In this document: positions 7,610 to 16,329 of the stretch, piece after piece
Position numbering within the stretch: the first letter of the stretch is position 1
How the letters are laid out: each line of letters opens with the position of its first letter
DNA from: Clostridiales bacterium
Lineage (GTDB): Bacteria > Bacillota > Clostridia > Christensenellales > Pumilibacteraceae
DNA length: 35,901 nucleotides
Assembly: GCA_022508425.1 (NCBI GenBank)
Contig: JAFLVF010000010.1
Span: 1-35,901, forward strand
Direction: 5' to 3'
Translations under genes and position numbers: made by a program
The notes under the pieces: generated by a model
Database searches by the model: none
The model's input: only the letters and a program-made list of their open reading frames with translations
What the model was told of the DNA's origin: nothing

Positions 7610-8836
7610 ATGACCATATTGACGTATATAATTTTCTATATTTTGGCCGGTCTGAACATCATATCGGGCATAAAGAAGAAGAGGAGCAATGCGCTGTATG
7701 TCGTAGCTTTGTTCGTCGTATTCGTCTTAATGACGTTCAATTATCACGGTCCCGACATAGGCGCATATATTAAAACTTTTAATTCCGTCGGCAATGCGCA
7801 CAATGTAAAGAGCGCGCATGAATCAACCTATATGGAATACGGATATACGTTTTTGATGTTCTGCGCAAATAGGATAGGGCTTGACTTCTTTGCTTTCAGA
7901 ATAATATTGACGTTCGTCTGTCTGTCGTTTTTTGTTTCCACCGTCAGATATTACAAAGTCAATCCAAACTTTGTAATCGGGCTGTACATGGTGTATCTGT
8001 TCTTCTTCGATACCATTCAGATCAGGAATTGCATCTCGCAGTTCATCATTCTGTTTGCCACGAGATATTTGTTTAGTAAGACGAAACTATCGATTGTCAA
8101 GTATATTGCGTGTGTTGCTATTGCAAGCAGTATACATGTCCTTGCACTGGTTTATTTGAGTCTGTTGTTGGTGAGATTGACGCGTAGCAGGAGCTTCTAT
8201 CAATGTGTATGCGTATTGGCGGCGGCTCTGTTTGTCGTATGCGTGCTGATTCGTCCGTTATTGCCGCAGATATTGAGCTATATTTCTAAACTTCTCAATC
8301 GCGGAGAAAGCTATTTGCACAGCGAGCTTCGCTTCAGCTATTTGGCGGTGATGGGGCTGCATGTTGTGGGCCTATTGCCGCTGTATGTGTACGGAAGAAA
8401 TATTTGCGACACACAGGCAAGGCGAAGAATAAACACTATTTTGTATATCGAAATCATTATGGGAGTATTTCTGCCGTTTGCGTTTATCAACAGCAATTTC
8501 AACAGAATATTCAGAAACATTTTGATTTTGGATACAATCGGCTTGACATTGTTGTACGAGAACACTAAGAGCCGTACTCGCGCCAATGTATATGCGTTGG
8601 CGGCGCAGTTGTCGGTGGTCGGCGGATGGTTTGTTACGGACATGTTCCGCAACAGAAACGAGGATATCGTCAATGCAATCATGAAATACAATTTGATTTT
8701 CGACAATATTATGGTCGGAAATATTTGGCAATATATATTTGTCGCAGTTTTGTGCTTGTGCGTAATATTTGCGGTTAGGTGCGTTGTACCGAGTCCGACA
8801 AAACATTACAAAAGAGTGGTGCAATGCAGACAATAA
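7610..8836 (+). CDS. EpsG-family / Wzy-like polysaccharide polymerase
   Basis: A 408-residue polytopic membrane protein with roughly ten hydrophobic segments. The pattern YHGPDIGAYIKTF ... YMEYGYTFLMFCANRIGLDFFAFRI and the IRNCISQFIILFATRYLF stretch match EpsG-family proteins, which act as Wzy-type polymerases of undecaprenyl-linked repeat units at the outer face of the membrane. The gene lies amid glycosyltransferases in the same operon, which supports the role. A short inverted repeat (CGCTT...AAGCG) sits directly before the ATG and no strong ribosome site is seen, so translation may be modest or coupled. Confidence 0.82.
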   Translation: MTILTYIIFYILAGLNIISGIKKKRSNALYVVALFVVFVLMTFNYHGPDIGAYIKTFNSVGNAHNVKSAHESTYMEYGYTFLMFCANRIGLDFFAFRIILTFVCLSFFVSTVRYYKVNPNFVIGLYMVYLFFFDTIQIRNCISQFIILFATRYLFSKTKLSIVKYIACVAIASSIHVLALVYLSLLLVRLTRSRSFYQCVCVLAAALFVVCVLIRPLLPQILSYISKLLNRGESYLHSELRFSYLAVMGLHVVGLLPLYVYGRNICDTQARRRINTILYIEIIMGVFLPFAFINSNFNRIFRNILILDTIGLTLLYENTKSRTRANVYALAAQLSVVGGWFVTDMFRNRNEDIVNAIMKYNLIFDNIMVGNIWQYIFVAVLCLCVIFAVRCVVPSPTKHYKRVVQCRQ

Positions 8837-9750
8837 CGGTATTGATGTCTACCTACAACGGTGAGAAGTTTTTGCGCGAGCAGCTCGACAGCATTCTCAA
8901 TCAGCAGCTGCCACTCGATTTTGCATTGAAGATAATCGTAAGAGACGACGGCTCGACGGATTGTACGCTCGATATTCTAAAAGAGTACTGCGACAATACC
9001 GGCAATGTCGTGTCCTATTATACGGGCGAGAATTTGCGGACGGCGCGTAGTTTTTGGCATTTGCTTAAAAACTGTCCGACATCCGATTATTACGCATTTG
9101 CCGATCAAGACGATTGCTGGTATCCCGACAAAATCTCGCGCGCAATCGCGACATTACAGGCCGAACAAAATCAAGACATTCCGCTGTTGTACAACAGCAA
9201 CGTAATGGTGGCGGATGCCGAGCTTAAACCCATAGCGCCCATGAATGCGGACAAGCTACACACAGATCTCTGTCATGTAATCCTATACAACGTTTCTACA
9301 GGTTGCACACAGGTGTTTAACAATGCCGCACGCGACGAGTTTATCAAGTACGACTTAGACACGGGACTACAAATCATGCACGACCGAATCGCGGATTTGA
9401 TAACCGTTCTGTTCGGCAAAATAATCTATGACGAGAACACGAGCATGCTGTACCGTCAGCACGGCAACAACGTGGTGGGCGAGCAGTCGCTCGGGAAAGT
9501 AAGAAGCCTATTCAAGCGCGTCAAGCGGTTTATGGGTTCGAGCGATTCCATACGCAGCGATAGAGCGCGAATGTTGCTTGACAAGTACGGCGACAGACTG
9601 ACAGACGAGCAAAAACACGTACTGTACGTTGTCGGCAATTACAAGACGGACAAGAAAGCGCGCAAAGAATTGATGAAGAACAAAGCCTTCTCGCGCGGCA
9701 AGAAAAGCGACTTTTTCTTTCATTGGGCGGTTAGGTTGAAAAAGATTTAG
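8824..9750 (+). CDS. Glycosyltransferase family 2 (rhamnosyltransferase-like)
   Basis: A 308-residue GT-A enzyme starting MQTITVLMSTYNGEKFLREQLDSILNQ, with VRDDGSTDCT and the FADQDDCWYPDKI motif typical of rhamnosyltransferase-like GT2s. The chosen ATG at 8824 starts just before the first beta strand; the reading frame extends 15 codons further upstream, but those overlap the polymerase gene and are not typical. The overlap with the upstream gene is 13 bases. Since dTDP-rhamnose genes follow in the operon, this is a candidate rhamnosyltransferase; that is inference from context. Confidence 0.9.
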   Translation: MQTITVLMSTYNGEKFLREQLDSILNQQLPLDFALKIIVRDDGSTDCTLDILKEYCDNTGNVVSYYTGENLRTARSFWHLLKNCPTSDYYAFADQDDCWYPDKISRAIATLQAEQNQDIPLLYNSNVMVADAELKPIAPMNADKLHTDLCHVILYNVSTGCTQVFNNAARDEFIKYDLDTGLQIMHDRIADLITVLFGKIIYDENTSMLYRQHGNNVVGEQSLGKVRSLFKRVKRFMGSSDSIRSDRARMLLDKYGDRLTDEQKHVLYVVGNYKTDKKARKELMKNKAFSRGKKSDFFFHWAVRLKKI

Positions 9751-9754
9751 AAAG

Positions 9755-10618
9755 ATGAGCGAAGAATACAAGGTTTTAGCGACAATTACGACGTACAATC
9801 CCGACATCGAGCTGTTGGAGAGGAATATCGACGCTGTGGTGACGCAGGTCGATAAATTATTAGTCTACGAAAACTGTTCGGACAACAGACAAGATATCGT
9901 TGACTTATGCGAAAGAAAGGCCGTGGAGATAATCCTAAATGACAAGAATTACGGTGTGGCAGGACCTCTTCACGACGGCGCGGAATACGCGGACAAAAAC
10001 GGTTATGACTATGTCTTCACGCTCGATCAAGACTCGGTTATCAGCGACGGAATGGTGCACAAATTAGCGGCGATACTGCAAGGCAACGGCAAAATCGCCA
10101 TGGTGTGCGGCACGCGCGTCAATCCGGATTTTCCCGAGCCGTTGCCGCCCGAGGATTACCGTGCACCTATCAATGCAGTAATCACGTCGGGTGCGCTCGC
10201 AAGCGTAAAGGCGCTTATGGCGGTCGGCAATTATATACCCGAAATGTTTATCGACGCGGTGGATGTGGAAATTTGCTATCGGCTGAGAAAGTTTGGGTAC
10301 GAAGTGTACACCAGCGGTGTTACGTACCTGCATTGCATAGGCGAGCCGGTCAAGTGTAAAATATTGTTTAAGACCTTCCGCACTCTCAATTATTCGCCGT
10401 TTAGGCTGTATTACACCTGGCGCAACTCGCATTTAATTTTCCGCGTTTACAAGGACGACAAGGCGATTAAAGAGCTCAAAAAATATATTCGTTATATGGA
10501 AATCAAAATCATGCTCGTCGAAAAGGACAAGAGCAAGAAGCTCAAGGCCATTCGGCGCGGAAGAAAAGATTCAAAAAAATTGTACAAAGAACTGAAGGAG
10601 AAATATTCGTTTCTATGA
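9755..10618 (+). CDS. Glycosyltransferase family 2 (rhamnosyltransferase-like)
   Basis: A 287-residue GT-A enzyme. It begins [38 protein letters not shown] and has [15 protein letters not shown] and the DxD-containing [28 protein letters not shown] is the usual acceptor-side motif of rhamnosyltransferases of the RfbN/WbbL type. The C-terminal 50 residues are strongly basic, as expected for a membrane-associated enzyme. The gene begins four bases after the previous stop and its stop overlaps the start of rmlA (ATGA), so the two are translationally coupled. It is probably the dTDP-rhamnose user of the cluster. Confidence 0.9.
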   Translation: MSEEYKVLATITTYNPDIELLERNIDAVVTQVDKLLVYENCSDNRQDIVDLCERKAVEIILNDKNYGVAGPLHDGAEYADKNGYDYVFTLDQDSVISDGMVHKLAAILQGNGKIAMVCGTRVNPDFPEPLPPEDYRAPINAVITSGALASVKALMAVGNYIPEMFIDAVDVEICYRLRKFGYEVYTSGVTYLHCIGEPVKCKILFKTFRTLNYSPFRLYYTWRNSHLIFRVYKDDKAIKELKKYIRYMEIKIMLVEKDKSKKLKAIRRGRKDSKKLYKELKEKYSFL

Positions 10619-11493
10619 AAGGGATAGTTTTGGCAGGCGGTAGCGGGACGAGATTGTATCCGCTTACCAAAGTAACGAGCAAGCAGCTGTTGCCCGTCTA
10701 CGACAAGCCGATGATATTTTATCCGCTGTCCACGCTCATGCAAGCGGGCATACGCGATATACTCATCATTTCCACGCCCACTGATTTGCCCAATTTCGAG
10801 CGGTTGCTCGGCGACGGCAGTCAGTTCGGAATATCTTTAAGCTACTGCGTGCAACCGTCGCCAGACGGGCTTGCGCAAGCGTTCTTACTCGGCGAGGAAT
10901 TTATAGGCGGCGATTCGTGCGCCATGGTACTCGGCGACAATATCTTCTACGGCAATCGGTTCGAGGACTACTTAAAGCGGGCTAAGGAGAGCGCCGAACA
11001 CGGCAAGGCAACCATATTCGGATATCATGTCAACGATCCGCAACGGTTCGGCATAGTCGAATTCGATAAGAACGGTAAGGTGCTGTCCGTCGAGGAGAAG
11101 CCGCAAACCCCCAAATCAAACTATTGTATAACCGGCTTGTACTTCTACGACAAGCGCGTCGTGGAATATGCAAAGAAGGTCAAGCCGTCCAAGCGCGGCG
11201 AGCTGGAAATCACCGATCTCAACCGCATGTACCTCGATGTAGGCGATCTCAACGTCGAGCTGTTGGGTAGCGGGTTTGCCTGGCTTGATACAGGCACTAT
11301 GGATAGTCTGCTCGAGGCGTCCGAGTTTGTGCAGATGGTAAGCAAGCGGCAGGCGATAACCATATCCGCTCCCGAGGAGATTGCGTTTAACAACGGTTGG
11401 ATAACCAAGAAGCAGATTTTGGCTTCCGCCGAAAGTTACGGCAAGTCGCCGTACGGCGAGCATTTGAAAAAAGTCGCGGAGGGCGTACTGTAA
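10615..11493 (+). CDS. rmlA: Glucose-1-phosphate thymidylyltransferase
   Basis: A complete 292-residue RmlA, the usual length, making dTDP-glucose from dTTP and glucose-1-phosphate, the first step of dTDP-L-rhamnose synthesis. The signature [11 protein letters not shown] at residues 8-18, [17 protein letters not shown], the metal-binding LGDNIFYG and [11 protein letters not shown] are all present. The start overlaps the previous stop (ATGA) and the stop overlaps the rmlB start (TAATG). In the family the enzyme is feedback-inhibited by dTDP-rhamnose. Confidence 0.97.
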   Translation: MKGIVLAGGSGTRLYPLTKVTSKQLLPVYDKPMIFYPLSTLMQAGIRDILIISTPTDLPNFERLLGDGSQFGISLSYCVQPSPDGLAQAFLLGEEFIGGDSCAMVLGDNIFYGNRFEDYLKRAKESAEHGKATIFGYHVNDPQRFGIVEFDKNGKVLSVEEKPQTPKSNYCITGLYFYDKRVVEYAKKVKPSKRGELEITDLNRMYLDVGDLNVELLGSGFAWLDTGTMDSLLEASEFVQMVSKRQAITISAPEEIAFNNGWITKKQILASAESYGKSPYGEHLKKVAEGVL

Positions 11494-12518
11494 TGAAGAA
11501 AACGATAATCGTAACGGGTGGCGCAGGATTTATCGGCAGCAACTTTGTGTTCCACATGCTCGATAAATACCCCGAATACCGCATTGTGTGCTTGGACAAG
11601 CTGACGTACGCCGGCAATCTCTCTACGCTTGCGCCCGTCATGGACAACCCGAATTTTCGGTTTGTAAAGGAAGATATTTGCGATAGAGTGGCTGTATTTA
11701 AGCTGTTTGACGAGGAAAAGCCTAATATTGTGGTAAACTTCGCCGCAGAGAGCCACGTCGACAGAAGCATAGAAGATCCCGGCGTATTCTTGCAGACCAA
11801 TATTATGGGCACGGCAACGCTTATGGACGCTTGCCGCAAGTACGGGATAGAGCGGTATCATCAGGTGTCGACGGACGAGGTTTACGGCGATTTGCCGCTC
11901 GACCGCCCCGATCTTTTCTTTACCGAGAAAACGCCGCTACACACGAGTAGCCCGTACTCGTCGAGCAAGGCGAGCGCGGATTTGCTCGTTCTGGCATATT
12001 ATAGGACTTACGGCCTGCCCGTCAGCATAAGCAGGTGCTCCAACAACTACGGTCCCTATCATTTCCCCGAAAAGCTCATTCCGCTGATGATAGCAAACGC
12101 GCTCAACGACAAGCCGTTGCCGGTGTACGGAAAGGGCGAGAATGTGCGCGACTGGCTGTACGTCGAGGATCATTGCAAGGCGATAGACCTTATTATTCAC
12201 AAGGGCAGAGTCGGCGAGGTGTACAACGTCGGCGGCCACAACGAGATGAAAAATATCGATATCGTCAAACTGATTTGCAAAGAACTCGGCAAGCCGGAGA
12301 GCTTGATTACTTTCGTCACGGACAGAAAAGGACACGATTTGCGCTACGCGATAGATCCGACCAAGATACACGACGAGCTCGGCTGGTTGCCGGAGACCAA
12401 GTTCAAGGACGGTATCAAAAAGACAATCAAGTGGTATCTCGACAACCGCGAGTGGTGGGAAACAATCATCAGCGGCGAGTACAAAAACTACTACGAAAAG
12501 ATGTACGGAAACAGATAG
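11493..12518 (+). CDS. rmlB: dTDP-glucose 4,6-dehydratase
   Basis: A 341-residue extended short-chain dehydrogenase, converting dTDP-glucose to dTDP-4-keto-6-deoxyglucose with bound NAD. The Rossmann motif TGGAGFIGS is at residues 8-16, the catalytic STDEVYGD follows, and the Tyr-Lys pair is in YSSSKAS; SNNYGPYHFPEKLIP is the family signature. The start at 11493 shares one base with the rmlA stop. The frame stays open further upstream inside rmlA, but the RmlB fold begins at this ATG. Its product is also a possible substrate for the operon's aminotransferase. Confidence 0.97.
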   Translation: MKKTIIVTGGAGFIGSNFVFHMLDKYPEYRIVCLDKLTYAGNLSTLAPVMDNPNFRFVKEDICDRVAVFKLFDEEKPNIVVNFAAESHVDRSIEDPGVFLQTNIMGTATLMDACRKYGIERYHQVSTDEVYGDLPLDRPDLFFTEKTPLHTSSPYSSSKASADLLVLAYYRTYGLPVSISRCSNNYGPYHFPEKLIPLMIANALNDKPLPVYGKGENVRDWLYVEDHCKAIDLIIHKGRVGEVYNVGGHNEMKNIDIVKLICKELGKPESLITFVTDRKGHDLRYAIDPTKIHDELGWLPETKFKDGIKKTIKWYLDNREWWETIISGEYKNYYEKMYGNR

Positions 12519-12551
12519 ATTTTCTTTGATCCGCACTAACGGAGGAATAAC

Positions 12552-14057
12552 ATGAAGAAAAGAATCAACGCTCTTTCGATGGCATGCATATTAGGCGTAG
12601 TATTTTGTTGCGGTACGCTTGGCGGTTGTAAAAGCGGATCGAACGGCCCCGTCGTGCCCGAGGAAGATCCGGACATAACGATAGATAACGCGTTTGTAAG
12701 AATAGACAGAGCTACGGAAAGCATTACTGTCATGGATGGGATAACCGCAGTCGACGGTAACGGAAAGGACATTACGGACAAAGTAAAAGTCGAGTGCAGT
12801 GATATGAGCTTAAACGACGGGGTAGCGACTTTTACCGAATGCGGTGATTACACATTGACTTATTCGGTCGAGGATGATTACGGCAAAAAAGCGACGGCTG
12901 AAAAAACGGTAGCTGTTCGCAATATTTACAGTGTTTACTTGACTAATGCAACTGTACCTCCTCTATACGGAGCGCTGGATTTGGCTTCCAACGAATATCC
13001 TTTTATATTCTTTAACGATCGCTTGACGGTCAACGTCGATTGCTACGGCGACAGAGCGCTAGGTAAGTACGGCGGAGAGCAAGCGGATTACGATAATGCC
13101 ATACAAAAGTTTTTGGAGCTGTATAATCAAGATAGCGACGGTTATTTCCGTTTGTTTATTCCCGACGCGCGCAATCAAATGTTGTTGAAGACGGTGGTGT
13201 GGAACGATATTTCCGAAACCAGATATGATGTCAAATATCTGTCCGACGGATCGATGTCATACAGCATTTCATTCCCGTATCGCGATGATGACGCTTACCA
13301 AACATGGCAAAACAATGTGGAAATCTACGAAGCTATGTATCGGTTAGCGCAAAACAAGCAACCGTTAAGTTATAACGATGTCACTTTGGGCGATTATTTC
13401 CTTTCATACGAATTGCACAATATGTATATTTATGCGGCATCGAAACCGAATGCCGAGTTCTGGGGCGCTTTCCCGGAAGCACTGGTCAGTTCAGACGAGA
13501 GAGTGCAGGCAGAAGTCAATAAGGCAAATTTGATCAAAAAGCAACCCGATGTCATGTATAATGCGCTTACAGAAGAACAGAAAAGCAAATTTTTGCAATC
13601 TGTTTCTTTTGATAAAGCGACATTTGACGCACAGTATTTTAATAAAGACGGCAATTATTTGATTGTCACCGGGACGAATCCTGTTACAGGCACTGTTACC
13701 GAAGATCAATTTTTGGAAATCTTTACATCTATTTGCAATGATTATCCGTCATACAACGTTTTGTTCAAACCGCATCCGGCAAGCATTCCGTCGGAGTCTG
13801 ATTTTGATAAAGTTTATAATTTTATGAATGAGCACAATATCAAAATTTTGCCCGGAAGATTGCCTATGGAGGTAATCTCTTGGACGTATAACGATGTGCT
13901 GCTGGGAGGCTTCGACTCTTCTTTATATATGGCGGTTCCGCAAGGCAACACCGTGTTCTTTATAGCGGAGAATAAAGATATGCTTACCGAATTAAGCAGG
14001 CAGTTATATGAGAGCGGAGTATTCGGTGACGTAAAATTCTACTGGATACAGCAATAG
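12552..14057 (+). CDS. Lipoprotein with Ig-like domain and sialyltransferase-like (GT52-type) domain
   Basis: A 501-residue predicted lipoprotein. Residues 1-26 are a signal peptide with lipobox LGGC (Cys26). Residues about 55-125 form an Ig-like repeat (DGITAVDGNGKDIT ... CGDYTLTYSVEDDYG), as in surface proteins. The rest, from about 150, resembles the GT52/polysialyltransferase type: LFKPHP (404-409), ILPGRLPMEV (432-441) and LGGFDSSLYMAV (451-462), matching the conserved HP, P-x-E and SS motifs. Enzymes of that type use CMP-sialic acid in the cytoplasm, yet this one should be exported and no sialic acid genes are in the window. It may bind or modify glycan outside, or use another donor. 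It sits between rmlB and rmlD; the ribosome site is GGAGG. Confidence 0.7.
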   Translation: MKKRINALSMACILGVVFCCGTLGGCKSGSNGPVVPEEDPDITIDNAFVRIDRATESITVMDGITAVDGNGKDITDKVKVECSDMSLNDGVATFTECGDYTLTYSVEDDYGKKATAEKTVAVRNIYSVYLTNATVPPLYGALDLASNEYPFIFFNDRLTVNVDCYGDRALGKYGGEQADYDNAIQKFLELYNQDSDGYFRLFIPDARNQMLLKTVVWNDISETRYDVKYLSDGSMSYSISFPYRDDDAYQTWQNNVEIYEAMYRLAQNKQPLSYNDVTLGDYFLSYELHNMYIYAASKPNAEFWGAFPEALVSSDERVQAEVNKANLIKKQPDVMYNALTEEQKSKFLQSVSFDKATFDAQYFNKDGNYLIVTGTNPVTGTVTEDQFLEIFTSICNDYPSYNVLFKPHPASIPSESDFDKVYNFMNEHNIKILPGRLPMEVISWTYNDVLLGGFDSSLYMAVPQGNTVFFIAENKDMLTELSRQLYESGVFGDVKFYWIQQ

Positions 14058-14092
14058 GAATGTTTTGTCTGTCGAATAATGCATGAGAGTTG

Positions 14093-14851
14093 ATGATGTC
14101 CGAAATCGACAAAGACATAAATATATCGGTCGTTATAGTCTATACTAACACCGAGCAGCTGGACGAAGCTGTCAAATATTTGGAGCGACAGACCGTTTTT
14201 CCGTCAGTCGAACTTGTGTTGCTCGACAACCGCGAAAAAAGATTTTTGTCGGCGGCGAGTGCTCTAAACTACGGTGCGCAACAGGCAAATGGCGAAGTTG
14301 TCGTATTCATGCACCAGGACGTGTACTTGTGGGACGAAAAGTTCCTCGAAAAGTATTATGACGTTTTGCACGAGCGGCCTGACGTGATATTGGGCGCCGC
14401 CGGAGTTGCGAAAAAGGATCACCTAATATATTACGATTTCTGCGAAACCAAGGATCGCGTCTTTCATAGCAGAACGACAAACGGTGAGCTTATGCAAGCG
14501 GTTACGCTTGACGAATGCATATTCGCGATGCGCAAAGAATTGTGGCAAAAGCTCAAGTTCGACGAGGAGACATGCGACAATTGGCATTTCTACGGCGCGG
14601 ATATATGTTACAACAACTTGCTGAACGGCGGGGAAAATATTATTTTGTCCGCGCAGATTTGTCACGAATCGAAAGGTCACGCCTACAGTCAGTCATTTCG
14701 TCGATCGCTCAAACAAATGATAAAAAAGTATAAAAGAAAATTAAAGCGCATGGAAACGACCTGTATCAATATCAAGTGCAACATGTTTATGTATGCCGTA
14801 TATTCTATGGTATCGCGGGTCAAACAAACGCGCAGGGGAAAATCCAAATGA
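14093..14851 (+). CDS. StrF-like glycosyltransferase (GT-A fold)
   Basis: A protein of about 252 residues. ISVVIVYTNTEQLDEAVKYLERQ starts a GT-A fold, and VVVFMHQDVYLWDEKFLEKYYDVL carries the HQDV motif of the StrF-like glycosyltransferase domain (PF13712). LGAAGVA and the acceptor-side WHFYGADICY follow in the usual order. The basic tail (KKYKRKLKRMETT) suggests membrane association. Two ATG codons (14093, 14096) and an upstream TTG are possible starts; GAGAG at 14085-14089 fits either ATG. The stop overlaps the rmlD start (ATGA). Probably adds a sugar to the repeat unit; the donor is unknown. Confidence 0.8.
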   Translation: MMSEIDKDINISVVIVYTNTEQLDEAVKYLERQTVFPSVELVLLDNREKRFLSAASALNYGAQQANGEVVVFMHQDVYLWDEKFLEKYYDVLHERPDVILGAAGVAKKDHLIYYDFCETKDRVFHSRTTNGELMQAVTLDECIFAMRKELWQKLKFDEETCDNWHFYGADICYNNLLNGGENIILSAQICHESKGHAYSQSFRRSLKQMIKKYKRKLKRMETTCINIKCNMFMYAVYSMVSRVKQTRRGKSK

Positions 14852-15708
14852 AGGTTTTGGTTACCGGAGTAAAAGGTCAGCTCGGCTACGACGTAGTAAA
14901 GGAGCTTGAGAGTCGCGGACACGAGGCTGTCGGACTCGATATAGATGAAATGGATATAACCGACGAGGCGGCTGTAAACAAAGTTATACATGAGGTTGCT
15001 CCCGGCGCGGTTATTCACTGCGCGGCCTGGACGGCGGTCGATAAGGCGGAGCAGTTTCCCGACAAGGTGTACGAGGTAAACGCGCTCGGTGCAAAATACA
15101 TTGCCGAAGCCTGCAAGCATCTAAAGGCGAAGATGGTGTTCATATCCACCGACTACGTGTTCGAGGGCGTGGGGAATGTTCCGTACAAGCCTGACGATGA
15201 GCGAAAGGGGCTTTCGGTATACGGCAAGACCAAGACGGTGGGCGAAGATTTTGTGCGAAAAGCTCTTGACGAGCATTATATCGTGCGCATTACATGGGCG
15301 TTTGGCGTCAACGGTGGGAATTTCGTCAAGACGATGCTGCGTCTCGCCGACAGCGGCAAGACGGAGTTGAATGTCGTCAACGACCAAATCGGTTCGCCTA
15401 CCTACACGAAAGATTTGGCACGATTGCTTGTCGATATGGCGGAAACGGACAAATACGGCACGTACCACGCGACCAACGAGGGGTATTGCAGTTGCTACGA
15501 GTTTGCATGCGAGATATTCAGACAGGCGGGTAGAAATATCAAGGTTAATCCCGTAACCACCGAAGAATATTTGAAGATGGTACCGCAGCAGGCGCGGCGG
15601 CCTCTGAATTCTCGACTCGACAAATCAAAGCTCGCCGCCAACGGGTTTAGGCCATTGCCGACGTGGCAAGACGCGCTCAAGAGATATTTGAAGGAGATTG
15701 ACGGATAA
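14848..15708 (+). CDS. rmlD: dTDP-4-dehydrorhamnose reductase
   Basis: A 286-residue reductase performing the last step of dTDP-L-rhamnose synthesis. The Rossmann loop GVKGQLG, HCAAWTAVDKAE, STDYVFEG and the catalytic Tyr-Lys pair in YGKTKTVGE are visible, as is NDQIGSPTYT, which is a family signature. The chosen ATG lies at the beginning of the fold and overlaps the previous stop by four bases; the frame is open upstream but inside the preceding gene. The stop overlaps the rmlC start by one base. Confidence 0.97.
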   Translation: MKVLVTGVKGQLGYDVVKELESRGHEAVGLDIDEMDITDEAAVNKVIHEVAPGAVIHCAAWTAVDKAEQFPDKVYEVNALGAKYIAEACKHLKAKMVFISTDYVFEGVGNVPYKPDDERKGLSVYGKTKTVGEDFVRKALDEHYIVRITWAFGVNGGNFVKTMLRLADSGKTELNVVNDQIGSPTYTKDLARLLVDMAETDKYGTYHATNEGYCSCYEFACEIFRQAGRNIKVNPVTTEEYLKMVPQQARRPLNSRLDKSKLAANGFRPLPTWQDALKRYLKEIDG

Positions 15709-16298
15709 TGGGACAGATTAAAGTGCAAAAGAACGTAGGCGGAATAGATGGGCTTTACATCATCGAGCCCGCCGTGCACGGCGACAGCCGCGGATATTTC
15801 ATGGAAACGTACAACAAGCGCGACATGGAAGAAGCCGGGCTCGATATGAATTTCGTTCAGGACAATCAGTCTATGAGTACAAAGGGCGTGCTTCGCGGTC
15901 TGCATTTCCAAAAGCAATATCCGCAGGGCAAGCTCGTGCGCGTGATAAAAGGCGCGGTGTTCGACGTTGCCGTTGATATGCGTAAGGGCAGTAAGACCTT
16001 CGGCAAATGGTTCGGCGTAGAGTTGACTGCGGACAACAAGAAGCAGTTCTATATAAGCGAGGGCTTTGCGCACGGATTTTTGGTACTCAGCGACGAAGCC
16101 GAGTTTTGCTACAAGGTGACCGATTTCTACCATCCCAACGACGAGGGCGGTATAGCTTGGAACGACCCCGGCATAGGTATCGATTGGGGCGTAAAAGGCG
16201 AGTACAAGGGTACCGCCGATCCGAGCGGCTATACGCTGAAAGACGGATCGCCCATTATCATGAGTGATAAAGATAAAAAGTGGGATAAACTACTGTAA
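15708..16298 (+). CDS. rmlC: dTDP-4-dehydrorhamnose 3,5-epimerase
   Basis: A 196-residue cupin epimerase, third enzyme of the rhamnose pathway. It shows PAVHGDSRGYFMETYNK, the catalytic His in RGLHFQ, GKLVRVIKGAVFDVAVDMRKGSKTFGKW and the SEGFAHGFLVLSD motif. The start overlaps the rmlD stop (TAATG). The set rmlA, B, D, C is complete in the operon but interrupted after rmlB by the lipoprotein and the StrF-like transferase. Confidence 0.97.
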   Translation: MGQIKVQKNVGGIDGLYIIEPAVHGDSRGYFMETYNKRDMEEAGLDMNFVQDNQSMSTKGVLRGLHFQKQYPQGKLVRVIKGAVFDVAVDMRKGSKTFGKWFGVELTADNKKQFYISEGFAHGFLVLSDEAEFCYKVTDFYHPNDEGGIAWNDPGIGIDWGVKGEYKGTADPSGYTLKDGSPIIMSDKDKKWDKLL

Positions 16299-16315
16299 AA
16301 TTCGATATATACTAC

Positions 16316-16321
16316 TATAAT
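16316..16321 (+). promoter_or_regulatory. Possible -10 element just before the flippase gene
   Basis: A perfect TATAAT ends eight bases before the flippase ATG, in an A+T-rich gap with no visible ribosome site. The matching -35 position is poor. If active it would give a nearly leaderless mRNA; it may also be chance in A+T-rich sequence. Confidence 0.25.
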
Positions 16322-16329
16322 TATAAATT

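Noticed and set aside
12552-14057. Cytoplasmic glycosyltransferase with misread start
   Set aside because: The lipobox, Ig-like domain and good ribosome site are all in one uninterrupted frame, so the exported form is better supported.
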